From Otis tarda (taxonomy: Eukaryota; Chordata; Aves; Otidiformes; Otididae): a stretch of 64,000 bases of DNA. Location of the stretch: positions 147,925,690 to 147,989,689 of the forward strand of contig CM048553.1 in assembly GCA_026413225.1 (NCBI GenBank), in the 5' to 3' direction. The notes beneath the pieces are model-generated. The model was not told where the DNA came from and did not search any database. It saw nothing but the letters and a program-made list of their open reading frames with translations. A program made the position numbers and the translations under genes. This document shows positions 1 to 13,772 of the stretch, in pieces. Numbering within the stretch: the stretch's first letter is position 1; every line of letters starts with the position of its first letter.

Positions 1-806
1 ATTGTGGGGTCCCACCCATATGCCACAGTCCTTCATGAACCACCATAGCCCACCCTCACTAAATTAAACCAGAAGAGTAGATAATGCAGAAGGACTGATT
101 TCCAAAGAGAACTCCACCTTTTCACTTGCCTTTTGGTACAGTAAGTAATTATATTTGCAAATGGATGCTCTCAAGTACTTAGAGGTCTGAGTATCAGATT
201 GGGCCCACCAAAGAAGTAATTGAACTCAAATATAGAATAAAACAGGGCCTCCATTAATTACAGTTTTAAAAATACAAACACGAAAGAGGAAATTGAGCTG
301 CAATACTATTGAAAATGAGAGAGAAAAAAAGTCCTTACATGGTAAACCACATATTTCATTATTTCTGTCTGACCACAATACTTTTATTTAGACATTCCAC
401 TTACCAGCAAATAACCACAGAGCCCTACCCCAAGATTCTTCCAGGAAAATCATAATCCTACATATTATAATAATAAAGATTAAAACAAAAATAGTCTTGG
501 TACTCCCATAGGACTGTGCAAGACTCTAACTAGAAATAACTGCAATTTTCCCACAGTTCTCAGCAAAGTGGTCAAGAGATCAGATTCAGAAGCTGCATGT
601 GACGTTTTACTGCCCTGTACCTGTGAAGTTACTGGCATTTCTGCAGAGTGGTTGTGAAAAAGTTTCCATATGATTATTAGGCAAAGATTCATATGATTAC
701 TAGGCAAAGGATATGAAAGAGAAGTATCAAATAATCGTATGTATCTCCCATGCAGCTGTTTTCTGTCTATAGAGGGACATTAAATCAGCATCATCTTCTG
801 ATATTT

Positions 807-831
807 TTAAGCAAGTACAGTACTTGCTTAA
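807..831. repeat. Near-perfect 25-nt palindrome
   Basis: The arms TTAAGCAAGTAC (807-818) and GTACTTGCTTAA (820-831) are exact reverse complements separated by a single A at 819. It could form a cruciform or a hairpin with almost no loop. No coding or repeat context explains it. Confidence 0.85.
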
Positions 832-1689
832 GTACTGAATCAGAATCAGAATCCTCATCCCTGTAAGCAGAGCTCATCTCCACAGATTTCTTTTCTGATT
901 TACAAAAGTTTCTCTTACATATAATCTACTTTACTCTCAGAATCACCTACTGTATGAGCCAATTAATTAATTTGTCTGCTAGTGTTTCAGATGTTTCTTC
1001 TCCTGTATCTATTTTGCAAGAAAATATTGCAGTTTCCCATGTCCGGGGATGAGTTTCTCAGGCTGTTCTATTATTGAATGATCATGGACTTGTCGTGTGA
1101 GCAGACAATATTAACTTGTTTGAAAATCATGCTTTAAGGAACTTATTATAAACTTGTTTTATAGCATCCTGGTTGCTGCATTTACTACCTCGCGACAGAA
1201 TAATAATTCTTAGTGAACTGAAATCATCATTGGTAGTGGTAACATTCAGATGAGAGAAAGCTGATCTGAAGAAAGATTTAAAATAGCAGTATCAAGCAGA
1301 CAAAAAGATTTAGAAGCAGAAGTCACGTTGACTTTCTACTGCTTATTTTTAAAAAATCCTTACTTGTTTATGATTTTCCTTTGGCTCAAGACTTATTTTA
1401 CAGATTTCCCTCTGATCATTTGCTGAGATTGCTGTCCCACTACACCCACCACTTCCTCTATCAGTTTAAACATGTGATGTGAAAACAGAAAGGAAATTTT
1501 CAACAAAAATCTATTTCTATTAAATAGAAATGACATGTCAACTGTAAGTTTTAGTGATAATATATCTATTTTCACAAAACTGTCACTAGAATATTTCTCA
1601 GATCCAGAGTCAAACTTCAGAGCAAAAACAGAGGGTACAAGACTCATTACTTTAGAAGAGGCAGTAATATAATGATCAGAGCTAACATG

Positions 1690-2010
1690 AATGTATTCAT
1701 GTGGGTGTGGGTATTAGCCTTCTGCCCTGTTTATCACTGGTAGCTCATGTCAGCCCCGTGTTTGCCCCTGGCACGCAGGCCCATGAAGCACTAAAGAAGC
1801 TCCGGGCTGCAGTGCTGTGTTCCCACCCCTCTCATGTTACACAGCTGGGGACATGGGTGTGATTTATTCCCCATGTCTCTGGACTGGCTCTGGGGCACAC
1901 AGCTGTGCAGCCCTTCACACTGCAGATGTGGACACCTCTGGTGGAAGGGCTCCTTTTGGAGGAGCCTTGAACTTGTGTCTGCCGTATGCCAGAGAAATGG
2001 CCTAGCCACA
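1690..2010. other. GC-richer patch of unknown origin
   Basis: This stretch is clearly richer in G and C than its surroundings and keeps short open frames in several phases on both strands. I recognise no protein or repeat in it. It could be a conserved non-coding element, a non-coding RNA exon or an eroded repeat. Confidence 0.3.
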
Positions 2011-3583
2011 GAGGTATTGACTGAGAAGAGGGGAAGAAGGACAAGCAGAGAAGTCAGTCTCATTTGCTTGTTTGTTTTTTTGGAATGCTATTGAGAAAAC
2101 ATATAATATTCTGTGATATCCAAGGTTTGTTTCTGGGTTTTGGTGGTTCATTTGTCTTGTGTTTTCTTTTGTTCTTTTTCCCATGACACAGCATTTCTGT
2201 TATCTAGCCAGCTATAATCCATATGAAAGATATATTGACAGCCTGTACTTCCCAGATTTTCAAATCCAAGAAATAACACTTCATGCAGTATAGTCCACTG
2301 AAAATATATCCCTGAATTTATGAAACATTTACAAAATGTCATATTCTCACACTGACAAGGAATTGCTATACCAGATTTGGATGATAGATATCATATGTGG
2401 AGATCCGTCTACAGCTATCTCAACTTCCTAAAATCGCCCTGTTTTACCTACTTGCTCTCTATAATGAGGTGCAGCTGCTAGATTCAATTGGCAAATGGGT
2501 TTCTATTCACCAGCTGATGGTTACATTCAATAAGAGATAGCTCTACTGCCTGCAAGAGCAATTTGTAAGGTATATAGGCCTTGATCCCAAGACAGAAATC
2601 AGAAGTATGTTTTCCACTGAATTCAACAGGCTTTAGGATAGAGTGTTCATTGCTGTTGGAGGATCTGGCACAATGAATTCAAATGCAAAATGGAAAGTAT
2701 GACAGGGCCTGGTTAGAAATATATGAATAGCCTGTGGAAAATACAAAATGCTCCAACTAACTATGCCAGTAAGCCAGATGCTGAACTTGGAATAAATTTC
2801 ATTATTAGTAACTAAAAGAAGACAGGAAGGGAAAGTAATGCCATTGATCCAACAAGGCTATTAAAAAATTCAACAAAATTTTCTATTCAAATTTTTTACA
2901 AAATGTTTTTATAAATAATCACTATTATTATTTATATACTGTGAAAATTATTCCCCTTCCTGCTCTTTGCACCTGATGTAATGCCTTAAGGTCGCATCAG
3001 TGCAAGACCAAAGCTTCTCACTTGGAAAACTGTGCTGAAATATGAAGGCTTTGTGCTTCAAGGGCACATTGATGCAGAATCCTAGTGCAGTACTGATGCT
3101 GAGATAAAGGCGTTTGCTGAGGTCATTCACCTTGATACAATGTTATCCTATAAATAGGGAAACATGAATAATTTACTTCTCTCTGAAGTAGCTGTAACTA
3201 TAGATGTAAGTGGAAATATGTCTCTGATGTCATCTATTGTTGAACATGAAATGTAACTATTTTGATAGTAATATTTAAAAAATGTTTGATATATTTTTTA
3301 ACTGTAAGATCAAGCACTTCAACAAAATGTCTTTTTTTTTTCACAATTAGCTGGTAAAATCAGCCTTCCTACGACACCGGGTGTTTATATGTATGCATGT
3401 GTATTTTGTGTGTGGAATATCCATACTACACTGTCACTGACACTTTCATCTTACTGCAAACCGTGAACAATTCTTCTTCCCAGGACAAAATTTTCAAATC
3501 TCAGTAACAGCCAAGGAAAACGTTGAATCTGGTCTTTACTTGGAATGGTGGATGTAAAATGTTATTCACAGTCCTTTATGTTT

Positions 3584-3655
3584 ATATGCATACAGCTATA
3601 TATATACATTTGTATATATACATATACGTACATATATGTGTAAATTTATACACAG
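3584..3655. repeat. TA/CA-rich simple repeat
   Basis: Imperfect alternating purine-pyrimidine sequence (tatatatacatttgtatata and similar). It resembles the stretch at 25934-25992. Confidence 0.7.
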
Positions 3656-6600
3656 TTTACTCTTTTAATTGTAAATTTAAACCTAATGGAGAGCATAAAG
3701 CTGATCTGGTACAATTCAAAACAATATAGAGGTACAAGTTCTTGTTATCCAAGATGGTGCTCTTCTAATTCACATCAATTTTGGTGCTCTATAGTTTGTT
3801 TCCACATTAACTGTAGGTCTCAGCAGCGCCCTGTGTAAAGCAATCTTACCGATTTGTCCTCCAAACCAGGGCTACACCGTTGTCCACTCTGGCGCTACTT
3901 CGGTATGGTGTTTCAAAGGAAGTCCTATACTGTAGGAGTGAAGAGGGTATAGATTTTTGATGAAAGCTAGTACCAGATGAGGGAAAGAGAAGAAGGCATA
4001 GCAGTAGGAGTAGCTGGAGCAAGAACTACTCATTCTTAAGACTCATTCTTTTTTTTTCTTATTTTTGGTATGGCAGCATTTTATTTGTTAGTCTTTCTGA
4101 GAAGTCTTTAGCTAAGCCTGTGTGAACTAATGGAACAAAAATAATGTGTTTCAAAGTTTCAGTTCAAGTTTTCTTGACTTAAACAATGAGCTTTACCTAG
4201 ACCAAGACAATTTTCTGTACAACAGTGAAACACATTTGTGGGTATAGATTGAGAATATAGCTGCAGTATTAACAGCTATATTTTTAGGGACTGAAATACC
4301 CAAAGGAATTCTTAAACAGAGCTGAAATCCTGTCATATGCCCTTTGGTATGCCAACATCAACAATATATTTCTAGGTTACAGTAGTGCTAAGCCAAATTC
4401 CTGGGCTCGAGCCAAAATTTTTAGGTGTTTTAGCTCAATGTATATTTGTTCATATTGGTTATTTTCTCTTACATCTTGTAAAACAAGTGAGGAAAAAAAA
4501 AAACTGTACTTACATTCACCTAGTCAGAAGAGAGTAAAACTCCAAAGAGAAATAAATTCAAGTTAGAATTATTGATAAAGGGAAAAACAAATTACTTGTC
4601 GGGGGGCTACAGATATAGTTCACTTTTACTCCTTATTTATAAAGGCAAGCTTGCCAAGTGTTAAAAGGGAAAGGAGGAGTAGATGTCCTTGGAGATCTGA
4701 GGAATGTCTCCACAACATGCTTTCTGCAATGTGAAATTTGCATGCAACAAGCAAGAAAATGTCATAACATGAATAGCTTTTAAAGCAGTGTTTGCCGCTG
4801 GCATATTCTATGATACTGAAAGTGTCATGCACCACAGCTGTGATTCAAGAGGCTGATGGTCTCAAGGTTTCTCAGGCTTCCATATCTAGGAAATTGATGG
4901 CAGTACGAGGATAAAAAGACACTTACAATTGCTCTTGGATACCATTTTACACCAAGGTTTCCTGTAGGCATTGCCCCCTTGTCTCTTTGCTGTGCTTCTG
5001 CCAGCTCCTATCACAGTGCATGCAGTTTTTCTTTAGCTTTTCAAGATGTAGTGCGAGATGCAGGATCATTCAGTAGCTGGTGAGCTACATGGGCATAGGA
5101 ACTTTCAGAGCAGGAAAGATATAGCACTGTGCCACAGACAGGATACATTTATTTATCTTCAGTTGAAGTCCCACAATGCATTTACCATATATTGGTGCAC
5201 ACAGGAGGAAAACATGGCCACTAGCATGTGAAATAGTATGGCTGCAAAGGTTCTTCTTACTTCCAAAATTAACTTTCTTGCAGAATCAATTATACTCCTT
5301 GCAAACCCAGAGCACAATAGACTTTGTCTAATTCTGCTTAAATTTGGGTAGTACTGTGCAACATTTTGAATTTCTGTTGGAGTCTATGTTTATTCCTGTC
5401 TCATTTTACTTAGAAGCAGATGCAGCTCCTTCTTTATATAACCATTTTTCATTATACTTCACCCTCAATAAGTTTGCAGTAGCTCCATTTATTTCACTTA
5501 GAGTAAGGAAGAAGAATATTCAATATTTAGCATAAAGTTAAATTTATCTCCTGTTGTATTCAATGTCATTCCAATTATGCAGAATTTTAACTAAATATGA
5601 AAGGTGAATTGTCATGTTCTTAGGGCAGGAATCATGTATTTCTGTCTTATCCATAAAATATTTAACACAATGGAGGTCAGTGATCCTAACTCTACCATGA
5701 GGCACTATTGGGACACAAAAATTAAATAATAGTATAGGACATGTTTAAAATCTTCCTGTAGTCAATAAAAACAGTCATACTAGCTTCAAGAACTCTTGCT
5801 CAGACTCTTGTTTTTCATTAGAGAGAGATAATTTTTACACTGACTGATATACACTTGAAAGTACTGTGTACAGTGCTTCTGACTATTTCCTATTTTTTTT
5901 TTATCCTTACTGATCTTGCATTTGTCTGAAAATCATACTGTATGTTAATAAATAGTGATGAAATGTTAACAAATACAACTTAACCTCTTTTCGCCTCGCT
6001 TTTCTCCATTGTTTGATTTGATTTAATTTTACAGTTTTAAAAACGAAGTCAAGTAAAGAAATAAATCAATGTGATAATCCTTCAACAAATGTCAAAATTT
6101 AACTAGAACTTGCTTTTCTGTGACTGTTTTGAATTGTATATTGTGCACAGTGGCTCAAATTTTCCATCTAAATGGCTTGCTGCAGAAGATGTCCATGTCA
6201 TAAAGTGTGCTTGATTTGCTTTCAATGGCTGCAGTCTCTTTTGTGTGACTCTTAAATCAGACCACGAATAAAAGTTTAACTTTCTAACATAAAACATCCT
6301 TTAAAAGAAAATTAATACAGTTTAAAATGAAACGAGATCAGACCCTATCTCAGAATTTAGTTTGTTGAGAGGAGAGCCTACTATGATAAAGTTTAGCATT
6401 ATTCCAGCAAAGCACCATGAATTAAAACATTTGGGATCCAAAGATCCAATGAAAGAAAAGCAAATAGTTGTCTATTTTACTGCAGTAGAAATCCAAGCAC
6501 TTTGAATGCTATGCTGACCCTGATTTAAAGACTTATGAAAGTACAAAATAAGGTGGGCTTTCATCTCATACGAAGCTTAAATCATAGGAGCACTCTTTTG

Positions 6601-7994
6601 TCTAGATGGGAAGGAACTATAAAGAGAAAATATGGTTCCCTTAATCCTCTGACCTTTTACAGTTCGATTATTGTTCATATACTAAATAAACTTCTCAATC
6701 TTTGCTCATTATTAATATATACCGAGTGCATGTCCTAGTAATGTTCAGATTCTCTTCTTTCCATCCTGGAAGTCTGTTTCTTTGCTCTCTCAGTCTCCCC
6801 ATCAACAGAGGTAGAAAAGATGGAAACTTATCCCCTCTATATTCCCTTCTATTTTGACAGTGAAAAAAAAAAGAAATAAAAAAAAAGCACACCTAATTTC
6901 CAGTTGTTTTCATTTTGAAAGGATAGCAACATTTTAGACATTTATTTTCTTTGTGACTAAGTAAGATTTGAGAGAAGACTGTGTATGGCAAATACTTTGA
7001 TGTGAGGTCTTAATTTCTCTTGAATGACCTCTACAAAGTCTCCTTTCATTCTGGATAACCAATGTTCGGAGGAAACACTGATATTTTCCCAAAGGAGTGC
7101 CAAGACCTGAAGATGCAGGTTTTGATGTTTTCTCCAACTAGATTATACCAGAAGAGTAGCTGGTTAGTGGATCTTGAACTGAAAAAATAATACATATTAA
7201 AAATTGTGATGCTTTGCCTGAGAAATTCATTGGGAGTCATATAGTCCACAGGGGAGAACTGAGCAGAATTCAGCTCTGGTTCTCATCAACTTCTTATAAA
7301 CCTCTGAGTGTTTCACTCTCTCTCAGGTTTGCCACAGAATATACTTCTTGTAAGCAAAATCCAAAATGTATTTTCAGGTCAGTTGCTGTCCTAGGCAAAT
7401 TAGGACAGATTAAAATTTTCTTCAAACTCAAATGTGGTCCTGCTCTTAAAGACTTTCAGCCTCATAGCCTTAGCAAATAGCAACTCATTAATCCTGACCG
7501 TATTTCTTGCAAATGAAATGTTGCCTAAGAGATTATGTAGATAGTTAATGCTACACAAAAAGTCTATATCAGAGATAAAATGTGAATTTGAGTTTCTGTT
7601 ACCGTTAATATTCAGTGGGAAAATTATAGCTTATTGTTTCTAATTCTAAATTTAGTGATATTTTTATTTGTATTATAATAAAACCTTTTCTTATAATTAT
7701 TTTATTATAATAATACCATTTTATTTAAATCAAAATTTTCATAGAAATAATTTTAACAATATCTGAAAATCATGAAAAAGGAGGAAATAAAACTAATTAA
7801 GCATTCAATATTTAATGAAATATAAGAACCAATTAAATTTAAAATGTATTATAAAAATTTAAAATCATTTTGTGAACAAAATCTGATGTATTTTCTAAAA
7901 TGAAATATATTTTTGTTCTTCTTCTTTTGATATATGAGAGATTTTTTTGTTTATTTTTTCTTTTAAGGCCAAGTGCAAGGAGAAAGTAAAGGAA

Positions 7995-8412
7995 TTGACT
8001 GGACAGCCACACTTAAAGACTTGTAGTCAGTGGCTCAGTGTCCAGGTACAGAACAGGGATGAGTGGTTTTCCTCAGAAGTTGGTATTGGGACTGTCCCTG
8101 TTTAACATCTTTATCAGCAACATGGACAGTGGGAGAGAGTGCACTCTCAGCAAGTTTGCTGATGACACCAACCTGTGTGGTGCGGTCAACACACTGGAGG
8201 GAAGGGATGCCATCCAGAGGGACCTTGACAGGCTGGAGAAGTGGGCCTGTGCCAACCTCATGAAGTTCAACAAGGCCAAGTGCAAGGTCCTGCACATGGG
8301 TTGGGGAAATCCCAGGCACAAATACAGGCCGGGCAGAGAATGGATTGAGAGCTTCCCTGAGGAGAGGAACTTGGGAGTGCTAGTGAATGAAAAGCTCAAC
8401 ATGAGCCAGCAA
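7995..8412 (+). mobile_element. CR1 LINE, reverse transcriptase part (5' half of interrupted copy)
   Basis: This is a 5'-truncated CR1 non-LTR retrotransposon fragment encoding part of the reverse transcriptase. An open frame at 8038-8418 contains the catalytic box KFADDTNL (codons near 8149-8172), followed by the [20 protein letters not shown] and [15 protein letters not shown] blocks also found in the CR1 copy at 54220-55406. The frame is open but has no start of its own and lacks endonuclease and upstream RT. The copy stops abruptly at ATGAGCCAGCAA, where a second CR1 in the opposite orientation is inserted. It resumes near 9009. It is an inactive fossil. Confidence 0.93.
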
Positions 8413-9003
8413 TCATAGAATCATAGAATAGTTTGGATTGGAAGGGACTTTTAAAGGTCATGTAGTCCAATTCCCCTCCAAGGAGAAGGAGCATATCCAA
8501 CTCAATCATGTTGCTCAGACCCTCATCCAACTTGACCTAGAATGTTTCCAGGGATGGGGCATCTGCCAACCTGTTCCAGTGTTCCAGCACCCTCATTTTA
8601 TAAGATTTTTTTCTTGATGTCTAATCTGAATCTACCTCCTTCTATTTTAAAATCATTACCTCTCATCCTTTTACAACAGGCCCTGCTGAAGAGTTTCTCC
8701 CTAACTTTCCTTTCCAGGCCCCTTTAGCTACTGGAAGACTGCTATAAGTTCTTCCTGGAGCCTTCTCTTCTCCAGGTTGAACAGCTCCAAGTGTCTCAGC
8801 CTGTCGTCATAGTACTCCAGCCCTCTGATCATCTTTGTGGCCCTCCTCTGGACCCTCTCCAACAGGTCCACGTTCTTCTTATGTTGGAGGCTCCAGAGTT
8901 GGATGCAGTATTCCAGGTGGGTTCTCACCAGAGCAGAGGAGAGGGGAAGAATCACCTCCCTCAACTTGCTGGCCACACTTATTTTCATACAGCCTAGGAT
9001 ATG
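8413..9003 (-). mobile_element. CR1 LINE inserted inside another CR1
   Basis: Read on the minus strand, this copy starts near 9003 in the C-terminal RT region. The open segment 8728-8988 encodes [19 protein letters not shown], the counterpart of [19 protein letters not shown] in the 54220-55406 copy. It runs through the 3' untranslated region and ends at 8413 in the tail atcatagaatcatagaat, the reverse complement of the CR1 octamer repeat. It interrupts the plus-strand CR1 between ATGAGCCAGCAA and TGTGCTCC, so it is the younger of the two. It is 5'-truncated and non-functional. Confidence 0.93.
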
Positions 9004-9008
9004 TTTTT

Positions 9009-9064
9009 TTTTCTGTGCTCCAAGTGCACATGGGCTACATCAAAAGAAGCATTGCCAGCAGGTC
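9009..9064 (+). mobile_element. CR1 LINE, continuation after nested insertion
   Basis: The sequence tgtgctccaagtgcac, then gggctacatcaaaagaag and gccagcaggtcg, matches the segment directly downstream of ATGAGCCAGCAA in the plus-strand CR1 at 54736-54820, apart from a short deletion. It is therefore the rest of the copy that begins at 7995. The match fades after about 9064. Confidence 0.8.
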
Positions 9065-9574
9065 GCACTAACAATTCTAGGGTGGCAGTTCTAGACTGGT
9101 CAATTCTAGTTCAGGGAGTCCCTGAGTTGCCTAACTATGAAAGGTAGCAGAATATCTAAGGAAGTACCACTTTATGCTTGCCTCATTGCTGTATTTTCCT
9201 TACACACCCATTAATGGAGAGTGCTGGAGACAGCATAATGATCTAGCTCAAGAATTAGTTTCACTCTATATAATTGTTCATTTTATTATGACCCAAGAGT
9301 GCTTTGACATTTCTAATACAGGCCCTGACCAGATTTCAGGACAGAGTACAACCTTGGCACACAGCATACTTCTGCTTACTAGTCCCTGGTTTTCACAGAG
9401 GAGAAAGGCAGAGGCAGCATCCAACAGTGTCAGCCAATTCTTCTTACAACCTGAGTAGGGAAACAGAGTCCCAGCATACACCTCCTGGTCAGGTTAGAGA
9501 AATTAGATATAGTGCATAAAAGTTTGCCTTGCTGAAGTCACAGGATTGCATGGAGTCACTGAGTGAGTGAGGCT

Positions 9575-10245
9575 GTCATGCACCTCTGGAGAGCATCAGA
9601 TCCAACCCTTCTGCTCCAAGCAGTATCACCTCCAAGGACAGAGACTCAGCAACCTCCTTGGGCAAACCTGTTTCACTACTTGATCACTCTCATAGTAAAA
9701 GAGGTTTTTCTTATGCTTAAATGCAACTTCCTGTCTTTCAGTTTGTGCCCATTGCCACCGGGCACTACTGAGAAGAGTCTGGCTCCATCTTCATTGCTCC
9801 ACTCATCAGGTTTGTACACACATGGATAAAAGCCTCCTGAGCCTTACCTTATCCAGACTGAACAGTCTCAGCTCTCTCAGCCTTTCCTCACATAAAGATG
9901 CTCCAGTCTCAGTCATCTTTATGTTACTCTCCTGAACTCATTCCAATACGTCCTGCCTCTGGGGTAGCCCAGTACAAGTCCCATTGAATTTAATATTTCT
10001 AATGCTGAGGAGAGAGGAAGCAGCATCTCATTCATCCTGCCTAATGCATCCCAGGAAGCTGTTGGCCACCTTTGCTGCCAAAGCACATTGCTGGCTCCTG
10101 GTCCACTTGACCACCAGGACCTCCACTTTCTTTTCTGCAGAGACTTTTTCCAGTCAGTCACTCTCAGCATGAACTGGTTTGACATTTGACATCCAGGTGC
10201 AGGACTTAACATTTTCCTTGCCTTGAACTTCATGAGATTTGTGTT
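9575..10245 (-). mobile_element. Old, strongly diverged CR1 LINE 3' half
   Basis: Read on the minus strand this follows the CR1 order: KFKARKM (the diverged KFNKAKC block), the RT C-terminal region, then 3' UTR text such as the reverse complement of ctgagccttaccttatccag and caacctccttgggcaaacctg. Many substitutions and stops are present and no octamer tail is visible. It is clearly older than its neighbours at 8413-9003. Confidence 0.85.
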
Positions 10246-13186
10246 GACTCATTTATCCATGGAAGGCTGAGAGATATGAGAGAATCTGAATACAGATGAT
10301 CTATACAAATATAAAATAACACCTATGAAGATGATTTATTTAAAGTCGAGGATAACATGAGTGTAAGAATCCATGTATATAGACTGTCTATCAATAAATT
10401 TAGGAAATAATACATTTATTCCTGAACAACCTTCCCATAGAGTACTGGAAATTTGCTGAATTTTCTCCTGTAGTATGATAAACATATAAGTGAAATTCTG
10501 TCTTGTGGTTGTCAGAAATTACAGCAAGCTGAATATAATGATGCAGATCCTTTTAATTCTTTATGCACTATGAGACCACAATTTACTTTGCCTCTACTCT
10601 AGTTAAAGATACTAGAGCATTTTTTGCACCTCAGTATCCAGTTCAAGTCTTTGATCTCCTTTTATTCTACATTTGTCTGATAAATATTTCCTAAGAAGCA
10701 CCACAACTAGCTACTGTTCTTATGGATCAAAGTTCATCTAAGTACAAATATAAGCCCAAATTGGAAAAAAAAAAAAAAGAAGTTATATTTTTAATAATAT
10801 TAGTGTTGTAGTAAATGGTACTAATGAATCTATAAGATCAAACAATCTTGGTTAATTTGCACCAATATCTACCATGTTGGTAGATATTCTAGCACTGATA
10901 GCAGAAAAGAGAGTAACTCACCAAAGGTTCTCAATTTTAAAACCTCCAGAGAGCATTGCACTGCTATTTTACAGCATTGATTCTTTGCTTTCTTTTTCTC
11001 ACACTCTTATGATCAGAGTCAGAAATCTGAGACAGCATAATTTTTTAGACTTCACTTTTATTGGCAAATTAATTATGACTTTAAAAACATGTAGATAGAC
11101 AGATCTTTCTGTAAGTTGCCATCTTGCTTTTTTTTTCCTGTGCCTTGATTAATCACTGTGCATTGGCAAGTTGTTCAGATACTGTATGAAGAGACATTCA
11201 GCTCAAAACTTTTATGAGAGTTTGTCTACCTATGAAATTATTTTAAACTCCAAGCTTGTCTGTTGTGAGAAATATTGATGCATGTAGGTTTGCACCGATT
11301 TTATGTCCACGGTATAATTTAATGTATTCTTTGTTTAACATCTGCAAGGAGAAAATTCTGTTGCAGCATCTCACTTTGGTTACTTTCCTGTATTGGAGTT
11401 ATTTGCCTTATTTGGGGAATCTTGTGCTACTGGACAAAAACAGCAATCAAATTTTCCTTAGAGTACATAAATTTAGAAACAACAGTCCCCATTCTTAAAA
11501 AATCTAACTAGTGTTATTAGATGTGTTTTTTTTTTCTTTACTATGAAAAGGAAGGTAAGATCAAATAATTTCCTTTCAGGACATGCAGTTCAGACAAGAT
11601 AAGTTCTCCTGTTCATCATCAGCACAAAACAGCAGTGTATATGAGTCACTGAATTAGATCTTATTAAATTCTAAGAGCTTTTCTTCCAATAACACTTACA
11701 CTGCAATTCTTAATGCATAATCGAAAGGAAGTAGAATAATTTAATTGGTTTAGAGTGTCAGATACTTTGAAACTATCTGAACAACACTAACACTGTCAGG
11801 ATTATGAAATTCAAGAAGATGTCTGGTTCTCCTTGGGATAAAAACTTTTAAAATAAGTTTGCCGCCTGATTTTCAAAATGCATTTGTGTTTGTGAACATT
11901 TCCAATGCAGAGCTTATGACTTGGTTACAAAACAACTTCACAAATTAAAAGTCATATTATGCTCCCACAGATAATTCTATACATTCAAAAACCAGGATCA
12001 AATATTTTAATTTGATAATAGTACATAATATGTTTCCAAAGAAGATTATATGAAACAGTTGTTTACGACAGACAGAGAACTCGACTCAATCCTTCATAGG
12101 GTTTTTTTTTCAGCTCTAAACCACTGATAAACAAAAAAGTGAAACCACTACATATAATATTTACTGTTCTCTCTTTTTTTTTTCTTTATAATAGATCACT
12201 TTACTGAATGGCTTATACTAAACCATTCTTCAGTATCTTCTGAAGAGCTCAGGAGGAGATTAAAAAAAAATTTATATTACAAAATATAAAATAATTAGAA
12301 TCTACGTATGAAAGTCCAAAAAGCTGATCAGCAGCTCCCAACTAATTACTTAGGTGCCTAACAGTCTGCAGGCAACCCAAGTTACGCCAGAAAAAATGTT
12401 AATGCCCAAAGTTTGGAATGTACACACTTAGAGGCTCTGTCATCTTGGCTGAATCAAGCAGCTCAGGACATCATCCAGCCTTAAGCTGTTTATGATTCAC
12501 AGAACCGGTGTTCCTGGCTTCAGACCCCAAAGGAGCTAAACTGATATGCACATTCTTTGCGCATCTAATACTCTCTGACTGCATAAATCACAGTCATAAT
12601 GATTTTCATTAAAAACACAGTCCCTGGAGGAGGGGTTGCTGCCTGCCTTTTCAGTAGTAGCTTAGAGGTTAGCACAGATGGCAATGAAGAGCATGGTCCA
12701 GGTTTTTGACCATCTTTAGCCTACAGAGCTAAAGCATTTACTTCAGAAAACATCTACTGTAACAACCATGTGGTTTACAAAACTGGAACAGAGACACTTC
12801 CTGTGTTCTCACTGAAGCTGTACCACTCTTCAGTTTAAAATATTCATAAAATTCAATAACTGTAAGGAAATGATGCATAACTTTGAGGGTACTGTATTTC
12901 TTTGTAAGCTTCTGTCAACACAAAGGGCATGTCTTGTGGGCTCTGGGCTTCAGTTTCACACATCTAGATTCAACTAGATTATTATTCCTGAGAAACTCTC
13001 AGCTTTTAGGCATTAAACTAGAAAATAATGTATTAAAAACAGTAACTTACAGTAACTAATTACAAGTAAGAATGTACTTTTGAAAAATCTTGTTCAAAAA
13101 TCAGCAGGAAACTGCTATATAGTGGTGGCAGAGGTAAAAACTCTTATGCACTATTTCTTAATGCATTTCTTAATTGGGAAAATCTG
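10246..13186. other. Unique AT-rich non-coding DNA
   Basis: No gene, RNA or repeat family is recognised. Short A/T homopolymers occur near 10765, 11128, 11529 and 12174. Open frames are at most about 80 codons and have no recognisable content. Confidence 0.55.
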
Positions 13187-13772
13187 TGTGCTGATTTTGA
13201 CTGGGATAAAGTTAATTTTCTTCATAGCAGCTAGTATGAGGCTACGTTCTGGATTTGTGCTGAAAATAGTGTTGATAATGCAGTGATATTTAGTTATTGC
13301 TGAGCAGTGCTTACATGGAGTCAAGGCCTTTTCTGCCATTGCTCGACCAGTGAGTAGGCTGGGGGTGCACAAAAAGTTGGGAGGGGAAACAGCTGGAACA
13401 GCCGACCCTAACTGACCAAAGTGATGTTTCACATCATATGACGTATATACTCAGAATATAAAACTGGGGGAAGAAGGAAGAGCGGGATATTCGGAGTGAT
13501 GGTGTTTGTCTTCCCAAGTAACTGTTACACATGATGGAGTCCTGCTTTCCTGGAGATGGCTGAACACCTGCCTGCCCATGGGAAGCAATGGATTAATTCC
13601 TTGATTTGCTTTTCTTGCATGCACAGCTTTTGCTTTAGCTATTACACTGTCTTTATCTCAACTCACAAGTTTTCTCACTCTTACTCTTCCAAATCTCTCC
13701 CCCATCCCACCGGGGGTAATTGAGCGAGCAGCTGTGTGGTGCTTAGTTGCCAGCTGGGGTTAACCCCTGACA
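13187..13772 (+). mobile_element. Solo LTR, avian ERVL-like family
   Basis: The LTR begins TGTGCTGATTTTGACTGGGA and ends GGGTTAACCCCTGACA. Its last 100 bases contain the block gtgtggtgcttagttgcc, shared in reverse complement with the LTRs at 31733 and 59557. A TATA-like element (aatataaaac, near 13457) follows a cAMP-response-like atgacgta (near 13439). The flanks ATCTG (13182-13186) and ATCTA (13773-13777) fit a decayed 5-bp target duplication. No internal retroviral sequence is present, so this is a recombined solo LTR. The family name is not assigned. Confidence 0.88.

Larger units (their letters stand above)
1..7994. other. Unique AT-rich non-coding DNA
   Basis: No gene or interspersed repeat is recognised here. 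Open frames are 94 codons or shorter, unrelated to anything I know, and occur on both strands as expected by chance in AT-rich DNA. Visible structure: a 25-nt near-perfect palindrome at 807-831, a GC-richer patch at about 1690-2010, a TA/CA-rich simple stretch at about 3584-3655, a short GC-richer patch at 3800-3910, and a very AT-rich block at about 7640-7960 just before the CR1 cluster. Confidence 0.6.

Noticed and set aside
8412-8413. Twin-priming inversion of one CR1 as the cause of the opposed orientations
   Set aside because: The plus-strand copy continues on the far side of the minus-strand copy (9009-9064), and the inverted part lies beyond the 3' end, which twin priming does not produce.
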